Source of the DNA: Granulicella mallensis
GTDB taxonomy: Bacteria > Acidobacteriota > Terriglobia > Terriglobales > Acidobacteriaceae
Assembly (NCBI RefSeq): GCF_014203225.1
Contig: NZ_JACHIO010000005.1
Location: 186,001 to 250,000 of the forward strand
DNA: 64,000 nucleotides
Direction: 5' to 3'
This document shows positions 60,059 to 64,000 of this stretch, piece after piece. The notes beneath the pieces were generated by a model that worked only from the letters and a program-made list of their open reading frames with translations, made no database searches and was not told the origin of the DNA. Each line of letters opens with the position of its first letter. The first letter of the stretch is position 1. The position numbers and the translations under genes are program-made.

Positions 60059-61501
60059 CTACTCCGCCACCTCAATCAAAATGAGCGATTCTTCCTCGAC
60101 CTGCTGTTCCGAGACTTTGTCCACGGAGACGGGAAGCCTCAAAGACGCCACGAGCAGGAGAACGTGCAACGCGCAAAGCAGAACAAAGGCCGAGGTAAAT
60201 GCGCCGGACGGCATGCCCGGAGTTTGCACCGACCGAAGTCTCCAGGCGAGGAAGGTTGCGCACACGGTCGTCAGTGTCGGGCCGCCGAGACGCTGGACGA
60301 TATTGAGCGAGGTCGTCGCCATCGGCAGGTCCTGCTTCTTGACCGACGCATAGGCTGCCGTGAGCGATGGAATTCCGATAGCCCCCAGGCCCATGCCACG
60401 GAAGAAGAGAGCAGGAGCGAGTACGGCAAGCATCAATTCGTGTCCTCCCAGATAGATGAAAGGCAAAGTGCCGGCCAGGGCCAGAAGGGCGCCCCCGGCG
60501 GAGACCTTTCGAATCCCAAACCGCTGCGTCAGAAATCCCATGCAGGGATAGGCGCAGACCATCCCCAGCCCCAGGGGAGCCAGCAGCCAGCCCGTCGCGC
60601 TGGGCGATCGGCCACAGGCGCGGATGAGATAAATCGGGACCAGCATCTGCGCGGCGTACATGATTCCATTGGAAAGAAACTGTGTGGTTGCGGAGGCCGA
60701 GAAGATCCTGCTCTTGAACAAGCGCAGATCGATCAGCGCGTTCGCTCCCTTGGGCGCTGCCGTCCTGAGAAAGATCGTAATCAGAACAGCGGCAGTGGCC
60801 AGGGCCAGAAGGCCTGTGCGCTCTCCCATGTGGTCCGATCCGTAGAGAAAGAGCACCAGCCCGGGAGAGAGCAGAGCCAGGCCCAGGAGATCGAGGTCGC
60901 GCGGTGTCGTCTCTTCGCGGTCGTTGGGCAGGAAGAGGACGGCCAGCAAAATCGCCAGAGCCCCAACCGGCAGGTTGACCAGAAAGAGCCAGCGCCAGGA
61001 GGCATGCTGCAGAATCGCCCCGGCTATGACAGGCCCAAGGATCGGGCCCAGCATGACGGGCAGAGCGGCGTAGCCCATGATGCGGGCCATATGCTTTCCG
61101 GCAGCGCGTGCCAGCATCATCTGCGCCATGGGGGCGAGCAATCCGCCACTCATGCCCTGCAGAATGCGAAAGGCAATCAGGGAGTCTGCCGACCAGGCCA
61201 GGCCGCACAGGGCTGAGGAGATCGTGAACGCCGAAAAGCACCAGAGGTAGAGAGCCTTGGCTCCAATGCGATCCACCAGCCAGCCATTCAACGGAAGCAT
61301 GAGCGCGAGCGCCAGCAGGTAGCCGCTCGTGACCCACTGAATCGCCGTGAGAGTGCTATGCAGCTCCACCGTCAGGCTGGAGAGCGACACGTTGACGACG
61401 GTCGCGTCGAGCTGGGAGAGAAAGGAGCCAAGCACCGCGACGGATACGATCTTCCAGACGGAGGGATCCAGCCGGTCGGTCTCTCTCAAGGTTTCAGGCA
61501 A
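60059..61501 (-). CDS. MFS (DHA2/EmrB-like) transporter, YecD operon
   Basis: A 480-aa transporter with about 13-14 hydrophobic segments. Helix 1 reads WKIVSVAVLGSFLSQLDATVVNVSLSSL, with the conserved Asp of motif D1; helix 4-5 has RILQGMSGGLLAPMAQMML and LPVMLGPILGPVIAGAIL (motif C); the end of the first half is HASWRWLFLVNLPVG. Likely proton-driven efflux. The start cannot be ATG: TTG at 61501 gives an 8-nt overlap with the YecD-like gene and a family-like N-terminus, and other in-frame candidates are worse. It is probably cotranscribed with that gene under the TetR operator at 62078. Confidence 0.83.
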   Translation of the reverse strand: MPETLRETDRLDPSVWKIVSVAVLGSFLSQLDATVVNVSLSSLTVELHSTLTAIQWVTSGYLLALALMLPLNGWLVDRIGAKALYLWCFSAFTISSALCGLAWSADSLIAFRILQGMSGGLLAPMAQMMLARAAGKHMARIMGYAALPVMLGPILGPVIAGAILQHASWRWLFLVNLPVGALAILLAVLFLPNDREETTPRDLDLLGLALLSPGLVLFLYGSDHMGERTGLLALATAAVLITIFLRTAAPKGANALIDLRLFKSRIFSASATTQFLSNGIMYAAQMLVPIYLIRACGRSPSATGWLLAPLGLGMVCAYPCMGFLTQRFGIRKVSAGGALLALAGTLPFIYLGGHELMLAVLAPALFFRGMGLGAIGIPSLTAAYASVKKQDLPMATTSLNIVQRLGGPTLTTVCATFLAWRLRSVQTPGMPSGAFTSAFVLLCALHVLLLVASLRLPVSVDKVSEQQVEEESLILIEVAE

Positions 61502-62066
61502 GGGAAGCGATGACCTCGTCGGTCTTCCTGACTCTCGACAGGCTCGGGAAGATCGTCTCGAAGGCAAAGGTATGGGCGTGAGCCTCGAGGCTGGTGCAGG
61601 CGTCCTCCACAAGGACAAAGGCAAAGCCCAAACCGGTGCCCTGGCGCGCGGTCGATTCAACGCCGAAGTTGGTAGCAATCCCGCCGAGGACGATCGTCTC
61701 GATGCCGCGTTGCCTGAGTTCTTCCTCCAGCTTCGTGCCCGCAAAGGCGCCCCAATGCCGCTTGGTGATCAGCAGGTCGCCCTCCTGAAAGCCAGCCTCG
61801 GGCGCAATCTCCGACAGGATGGCAGGCGGTGGCGGCGCATTCGGGTCGCGGTGAGATTTGTCGGCTGGCAGATGCATAAAGTCTCCCATGTCCACGCGGA
61901 CATAGACGACCGGAGCCCCTTTTGCCCGGAAGGCTTCTGCAAGAGAGCGGGATTTCTCAACGACCTCAGGGCCGGAGTATGGCGCGGTAGGCATGGCGAC
62001 GATCCCGTTCTGGAGATCAATCAGGATAAGGGCGGTTTTCTTCGGTTCCAGATGCAACGAGCTCAA
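61494..62066 (-). CDS. YecD-like isochorismatase-family protein lacking the nucleophile
   Basis: A 190-aa alpha/beta protein of the isochorismatase/cysteine hydrolase superfamily. The start TTG at 62066 has AGGAGG 4 nt upstream, giving MSSLHLEPKKTALILIDLQNG; longer starts run into the TetR operators. The Asp (D17) of LILIDLQNG and the Lys of ITKRHWGAF are present. In IATNFGVESTARQ, however, the position of the usual nucleophilic Cys is Gly135. E. coli YecD, as I recall it, has the same change. The activity of such members is unknown. First gene of a minus-strand operon with an MFS gene, divergent from TetR. Confidence 0.87.
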   Translation of the reverse strand: MSSLHLEPKKTALILIDLQNGIVAMPTAPYSGPEVVEKSRSLAEAFRAKGAPVVYVRVDMGDFMHLPADKSHRDPNAPPPPAILSEIAPEAGFQEGDLLITKRHWGAFAGTKLEEELRQRGIETIVLGGIATNFGVESTARQGTGLGFAFVLVEDACTSLEAHAHTFAFETIFPSLSRVRKTDEVIASLA

Positions 62067-62077
62067 GGCTCCTCCTG

Positions 62078-62128
62078 AAGTCGAGGGTACCCTCGACTTT
62101 GTAAATGTAGAATACGAGGGTGTCCTCG
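62078..62128. promoter_or_regulatory. Two palindromic operators between yecD-like and tetR genes
   Basis: A perfect 22-bp palindrome at 62078-62099 (core GTCGAGGGTACCCTCGAC) lies next to the yecD-like start. A second, diverged copy CGAGG-GTGT-CCTCG at 62115-62128 overlaps the TetR GTG start at 62120. They explain divergent control by the TetR protein. Confidence 0.8.
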
Positions 62129-62728
62129 ACTTCGTCAAATGCCGTTCGTGTCGCCCCGCAGCAGGAACGCTCTACGCGCCGGTTGGCGAACTTTCTGGCT
62201 GCGGCTGCGGAGCTCTTCGGTGAGGTAGGTTTTGAAGCCGCTACGATGACGGCTATCGCGGAGCGCAGCGGCTCGGGAATCGGCACGCTGTATCACTACT
62301 TCCCGGACAAGCAGTCCATTGGCTTCGCTCTGATGCATCAGTATGCGCAAGAGATTGAAGCGCACTGGAGACCTTTGATGGAACAGGCGGAGATGCTGAC
62401 CCACCAGGAGTTTGGCGAACTCTTCATCGAGTACGTTACCGAATTTGTTCAGGAACGGCCGGGCTATCTGAGCCTGATCGCCGCGCCGATCAAATTTTCG
62501 CGTGACCCGGAGTCGCGCAAGGGCCTGCGCATGGTCATAGCGAATGCCTTTCGTGCGAAGATGCCATCGCTCACCGAAGAGAGGGCTCTGCTGGCCGCAA
62601 ACGTTGCCGTGCAGATGGTTCGGGGCCTGACCACCCTCTATGCCGAAGCCGCGCCGCGAGAGCAACCTCTGGTGATCGCTGAGTACAAGAAGATCATGGC
62701 GTTGTATTTGGAGAGCGTTTTGGCTTAG
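62120..62728 (+). CDS. TetR family repressor of the YecD/MFS operon
   Basis: A 202-aa regulator. TRRLANFLAAAAELFGEVGFEAATMTAIAERSGSGIGTLYHYFPDKQSI (residues about 18-66) is the helix-turn-helix, with GIGTLYHYF as the recognition helix. The remainder is the helical ligand domain. GTG at 62120 is the only in-frame start before the HTH. A TAGAAT box at 62108-62113 would put transcription at or next to the start codon (leaderless). Divergent from the yecD-like gene, and its start overlaps the second palindrome, so autorepression is expected. Confidence 0.9.
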   Translation: MSSTSSNAVRVAPQQERSTRRLANFLAAAAELFGEVGFEAATMTAIAERSGSGIGTLYHYFPDKQSIGFALMHQYAQEIEAHWRPLMEQAEMLTHQEFGELFIEYVTEFVQERPGYLSLIAAPIKFSRDPESRKGLRMVIANAFRAKMPSLTEERALLAANVAVQMVRGLTTLYAEAAPREQPLVIAEYKKIMALYLESVLA

Positions 62729-62756
62729 GCATCGGCAAGAGCCTTTGCTGTTGCCT

Positions 62757-63106
62757 GTTTTTCGTCGTCATCCTGAGCCGTAGGCGAAGGACCCCCGCAT
62801 TTGTGCCACCACAAACGCGCCCGTCCACCAACAGCGTTCGGGTACGATCTCGTGGTCTTCGCCCATACCTCGGTGCTACTACCAATACGGGGGTCGGTGG
62901 GTTCAAGGTTGAAGTGCAACAAGTATGTCGAATTGATTCATAGACATCGTCGCAGCCGTGCCGTAGGAAAGTGGGAAACGCTCCTTGTTTTCCAGCTTTT
63001 CCATGGCTCCTTCTACGTAAGTCGTTGCTGCTTTTGGTGTAGTTTGTTGCACTTCAACCTTGAATCCACCGTCCTTCGCGTACCGCTCAGGATGACGACG
63101 AAAAAC
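62757..63106. repeat. Family A inverted repeat, copy 6, with nested second repeat
   Basis: Outer arms match family A (left GTTTTTCGTCGTCATCCTGA, right ...CAGGATGACGACGAAAAAC). Inside is a second inverted pair: 62901-62922 (GTTCAAGGTTGAAGTGCAAC) and 63044-63064. The inner pair bounds about 120 bp with no gene. The 62729-63186 gap between TetR and trhO contains nothing else apparent. The inner element looks like an insertion into a family A copy. Confidence 0.82.
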
Positions 63107-63186
63107 AAACTTACTTCCTTACTTCGCGCCGTGCCCCAACGCAACCAATAAACCCCGCACCCCTGCCGATCTATGATTGAAGAGGA

Positions 63187-63903
63187 ATGAACTTCACGAT
63201 TGCTGCCTTCTACCGCTTTGTCTCTCTCCCTGACCCGGCTGCCCTGCGCGACGAACTGCGTGCCGCCTTCAGCGAGGAAGACCTGTGCGGCAGCATGCTG
63301 ATCGCCGGTGAAGGCGTGAACGGCACCATGGCCGGCTCAGCTGAGACCATCGAGCGGCTGTTGGACATGCTGGTGGAGAAGACCGGGCTGGACCGGGCGG
63401 ACGTGAAGTTCGCGCACTCGGAGGAGCGGCCCTTTGGCCGGTTGAAGTTTCTGGTCAAGAGCGAGATTATCGCCTTCCGCAAAGCCAAGGTCGATCCGAC
63501 GCAGGCTGGAAACTATGTGCAGCCGCAGGAGTGGAATGCACTGATCGCCGATCCCGAAGTGCTGCTGCTGGACACTCGCAATCACTATGAGGCCGATCTA
63601 GGCACCTTCAACGGCGCCATAGATCCTGGCATCGAGACGTTCTCGGACTTCGTGACCTATGTACGCGAGAACCTCGATCCGGCGAAACATCGCAAGGTGG
63701 CGATGTTCTGTACCGGCGGCATCCGCTGCGAGAAGGCTTCGGCCTTCATGCTGCAGGAGGGCTTCAGCGAGGTGTACCACCTCAAGGGCGGCATCCTGAA
63801 GTACCTCGAGGAGGTGCCGGAGCAGGACAGCCAATGGCATGGCACCTGCTTCGTGTTCGACCGCCGGACCTCGGTAGGACACAAAGACTTTGAAGCTGAG
63901 TAA
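63187..63903 (+). CDS. trhO: tRNA uridine(34) hydroxylase (rhodanese-like)
   Basis: A 238-aa protein of the TrhO/YceA family, which hydroxylates uridine 34 of certain tRNAs using oxygen and prephenate-derived chemistry. The N-terminal domain (ALRDELRAAFSEEDLCGSMLIAGEGVNGTMAGS) is characteristic, and the rhodanese domain (residues about 115-205) has VLLLDTRNHYEADLGTF and the catalytic Cys in MFCTGGIRCEKASAFML. It is shorter than E. coli TrhO (about 350 aa) and lacks the C-terminal extension, like many other family members. ATG at 63187 follows GAAGAGGA. Confidence 0.92.
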   Translation: MNFTIAAFYRFVSLPDPAALRDELRAAFSEEDLCGSMLIAGEGVNGTMAGSAETIERLLDMLVEKTGLDRADVKFAHSEERPFGRLKFLVKSEIIAFRKAKVDPTQAGNYVQPQEWNALIADPEVLLLDTRNHYEADLGTFNGAIDPGIETFSDFVTYVRENLDPAKHRKVAMFCTGGIRCEKASAFMLQEGFSEVYHLKGGILKYLEEVPEQDSQWHGTCFVFDRRTSVGHKDFEAE

Positions 63904-63952
63904 GCCGTCAATAGGCAGCCGAATGCTCTTCTTGTTCACATCCCCCAAAGAT

Positions 63953-64000
63953 CGTCATCCTGAGCGTAGCGCCTCGCGTACTTTGCGAGGCGCGCAGTCG
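63953..64000. repeat. Family A repeat, partial copy at window edge
   Basis: CGTCATCCTGAGCGTAGCGC begins here, 50 bases after trhO, and runs off the window. The fragment matches the left arms of the other copies, especially 54417. The right arm would lie outside the window. Confidence 0.7.

Noticed and set aside
60072..61337. 421-codon alternative minus-strand frame across the MFS gene
   Set aside because: The frame at 60059-61501 gives a transporter with conserved motifs; the alternative gives Pro/Arg/His-rich soluble sequence.
62921..63043. Transposase remnant inside the nested repeat
   Set aside because: No reading frame shows a DDE, HUH or serine recombinase motif; only the inverted ends are visible.
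19689..63106. CRISPR array formed by the recurring intergenic repeats
   Set aside because: The copies are inverted-arm elements scattered over tens of kilobases with no regular spacers, and no cas genes are present.

Overview
The window looks like a chromosomal segment of an acidobacterium of the Terriglobia/Acidobacteriaceae type (Granulicella, Edaphobacter or Terriglobus-like). This is inferred from the GC-rich coding style, the mix of secreted S9, S10, M28 and DUF885-type hydrolases, PadR regulation, and intergenic regions packed with long inverted repeats. No 16S or marker phylogeny can be run here. About 55 protein genes, one tRNA and the RNase P RNA are supported. There are no phage genes, no intact insertion sequence and no CRISPR array.

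Layout. 1-978: end-clipped lipoprotein gene on the minus strand. 1727-8180: a complete type I restriction-modification locus (hsdM, hsdS, hsdR). 8269-10358: a nucleotidase, a zinc-ribbon coiled-coil protein and a HAD phosphatase. 10396-17859: a DHA2 drug exporter, DUF72 protein, orphan HigA-like antitoxin, aldo/keto reductase, GH75-like secreted protein and a beta-propeller lipoprotein. 18002-18478: rnpB. 18535-25467: mutY, an M28 peptidase, a DUF3592-like protein and the hslV - secreted protein - hslU group. 25664-31165: a PadR/membrane-protein operon with a visible operator and three membrane or sugar-transfer genes. 31230-36269: transaldolase, a RelE/HigB-HigA type pair, a GlgA/GlgM-type glycogen synthase and a DUF885 protein. 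36413-41221: S10 peptidase, a Phd/VapC pair, and a TetR regulator divergent from a second DHA2 exporter. 41793-47763: ECF sigma factor with a TonB-like protein, S9 peptidase and an orphan FkbH-like protein. 47760-54314: Uma2 nuclease, ispE, tRNA-Gln, prs, rplY, pth, rpsF, rpsR and rplI, the information-processing core. 54779-63903: membrane protein genes including a His/Met-rich pair that may handle metal, a MacB-type permease, a TetR-controlled YecD-like/MFS operon and trhO.

The most distinctive signal is between the genes. Several families of long (110-350 bp) inverted repeats recur with the same arms, mostly between convergent genes or after gene ends. One has 23-nt perfect terminal repeats that contain the stop codon of the upstream gene. 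Other points of interest: an HslV whose catalytic threonine lies behind a leader peptide; a secreted-protein gene inside the hslVU operon; palindromic operators overlapping leaderless or SD-masked starts of PadR and TetR genes; an unexplained structured 335-nt region between tRNA-Gln and prs; and a two-gene membrane system (55498-58151) with conserved-looking His and Met clusters.
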